64,000 nt of DNA from NCBI RefSeq assembly GCF_009695545.1, contig NZ_VUNS01000011.1, forward strand, positions 62,001-126,000, given 5' to 3'. The stretch is from Victivallis lenta (GTDB lineage: Bacteria > Verrucomicrobiota > Lentisphaeria > Victivallales > Victivallaceae). Positions 63,004 through 64,000 of the stretch are shown here, one piece after another. The notes beneath the pieces were generated by a model that had not been told where the DNA came from, ran no database searches, and worked only from the letters and a program-made list of their open reading frames with translations. Position numbers and translations under genes: made by a program. Every line of letters begins with the position of its first letter. The first letter of the stretch is position 1.

Positions 63004-63986
63004 AGAAGCGCGCCGGCATCATCCTCTCAGTTGCTGCGACGGCGGGCGCCGTGGCATGCACGCCGCCGGCAGAGCTGCCGCGCGCGTTCCTGTCGCTGGG
63101 CGGCATCATTGCGATGGTGCTGGCGATCTGCGTTGCGGCCGGGGTGCTTGAATACCGCTGCTGGCTGCACCGGATTGCGGTGCTGGTCCGGCCGCTCATG
63201 CGTTTTTCGCGGCTGCCGGAGCCGTGCGCGCTCGCCTTCGTCGCCTCCTTCGCCTCCGGCAACGTCGCGGCGCTGATGCTGGCCGACAGCCGGAAGGAAG
63301 GGGCCATCGACCGCCGGGAAATGATTCTCGGGGCGCTCTGCAACTCGGTTCCGTCGGCTTTCATGTTCACCTGCTATCTGGCGCTTCCGGTCATCGGCAT
63401 TCTCGGGCGGGCCGGAGTGCTTTACTTTGCGGTATCGTTCGCGATCATGGCGGCGGCGCTGTCGGTTTTTCTCGTCCTCTCCCGCCGGCTGGCGCGCGGG
63501 AGGGTGCCCGCGGGAGGCGTCGCGGCTGCCGCTCCGCCGCTCGCGTGGAGCGAGGTCCGGCGCAAGGTGCGGCGCCGGGCCTGGAGCTTTCTCGTCCGGC
63601 TGCTGCTGCTGACCGTGCCGTTCTACCTGTGGACCTCGTGTGCGATCCGGCACGGCTGGCTGAATTTCACGGCGCCGAAAAACTTCGAGGCGTTCCTGTC
63701 GCCCGCCGCGCTGACCGTGATCGGTTCGCGCGTCGGCGGGCTGCTCGCCTCGTCCGGCACCGCTGCTGAATTGCTGAAACAACAGCAAATTACCGTAATT
63801 CAGCTTGTAATTGCGCTTCTGGTCGGCAATATTTTAAACGGGTTTACGCGCCTGGTCCGCCGCGGTCTGCCGGTTTCGATGGGAATCTATCCGCGCTGTG
63901 ACGGCGCGGTGATCGCGGTGGCCGGCGTCGGCACGCGGATGGTGCTGACTGCGGCGGCGGTCGTGATTTTATGGAGATTGCAGTGA
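63000..63986 (+). CDS. GATE-domain (nucleoside-recognition-like) membrane protein
   Basis: 328 aa from a GTG at 63000, 4-nt overlap with cbiL. About seven or eight hydrophobic segments. ALAFVASFASGNVAALMLADSRKEG and ALCNSVPSAFMFTCYLALPVIGILG match the Gate domain of SpmA/YjiH-type proteins, and a second copy lies near residues 240-290 (LTVIGSRVGGLLASSGTAAELL). Such proteins are poorly known; some are linked to spore, nucleoside or metal transport. In a cobalamin operon it may move a precursor or cobalt, which is inference. Confidence 0.7.
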   Translation: MKKRAGIILSVAATAGAVACTPPAELPRAFLSLGGIIAMVLAICVAAGVLEYRCWLHRIAVLVRPLMRFSRLPEPCALAFVASFASGNVAALMLADSRKEGAIDRREMILGALCNSVPSAFMFTCYLALPVIGILGRAGVLYFAVSFAIMAAALSVFLVLSRRLARGRVPAGGVAAAAPPLAWSEVRRKVRRRAWSFLVRLLLLTVPFYLWTSCAIRHGWLNFTAPKNFEAFLSPAALTVIGSRVGGLLASSGTAAELLKQQQITVIQLVIALLVGNILNGFTRLVRRGLPVSMGIYPRCDGAVIAVAGVGTRMVLTAAAVVILWRLQ

Positions 63987-64000
63987 TGATCGAACATGGC
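63986..64000 (+). CDS. Start of the next gene of the cobalamin operon (cut by the window end)
   Basis: ATG at 63986 overlaps the previous stop by 1 nt and reads MIEHG before the window ends. CobD-type threonine-phosphate decarboxylases often start with an E-H-G-G motif, so CobD is a guess in keeping with the operon; five residues cannot prove it. Confidence 0.35.

Overview
The window looks like chromosomal DNA of a Gram-negative bacterium of the PVC group, most likely Lentisphaerota (Victivallis-like), carrying one prophage end. The main reasons are five intact prepilin-like proteins of the N-methylation/H-X9-DG type (plus a sixth fragment), each linked to its own locus, many secreted glycoside hydrolases with GntR/LacI-type regulators, an Lpt-type lipopolysaccharide permease, and high GC throughout. 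The lineage is an inference from gene content, not from a marker gene.

Layout. 1-7.8 kb: right end of a prophage, with structural/late genes on + (an unknown protein, a collagen-repeat fibre, a spike-like protein, a membrane/lipobox protein, two unrecognised proteins) meeting small regulatory or early genes on - that start from an operator-bearing promoter at about 7.8 kb. A REP-like hairpin and a frameshifted GIY-YIG nuclease gene follow, then an aldo/keto reductase. 9.8-21.5 kb: two divergent carbohydrate modules, each regulator - prepilin-like protein - glycosidase (GH39-like on -, GH42-like plus sialidase-like on +). 21.6-30.7 kb: a - strand locus of a FbpABC-type ABC importer, a GH106-like glycosidase and a PocR/AraC regulator, followed by a GDPD. 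30.9-34.8 kb: a third regulator - prepilin - GH5 module, interrupted by a 477-bp segment bounded by 25-bp perfect inverted repeats that looks like an invertible switch.

35.2-47.7 kb is a long - strand run of housekeeping and envelope genes: UDP-sugar pyrophosphorylase, ftsW, murG, a DciA-like protein, gmhB, a BASS-family transporter, a membrane histidine kinase, a UPF0489 protein, an LptF/G permease, an AMMECR1 protein and, unexpectedly, a lone phage-type portal gene with a small partner. 47.9-55.5 kb holds a membrane protein, another prepilin-like gene, a flavoprotein and a tRNA-dihydrouridine synthase on +, facing murI - low-Mr phosphatase - rpiB/glyA fusion - serS on -.

55.66-64 kb is a cobalamin locus under a cobalamin riboswitch: prepilin-like protein, small membrane-anchored protein, HemW/HutW-like radical SAM protein, BtuF-BtuC-BtuD-type importer, flavodoxin-CbiK fusion, CbiL-type methyltransferase, a GATE-domain membrane protein, and the first codons of a possible CobD at the right edge. 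Most of these genes overlap by 4 nt, so they probably form one operon.

The strongest leads are the candidate invertible switch at 33.2-33.7 kb, whose inversion would place a Shine-Dalgarno and start codon in frame with the prepilin; the repeated regulator-pseudopilin-glycosidase module; and the riboswitch-controlled operon in which a pseudopilin precedes B12 uptake genes.
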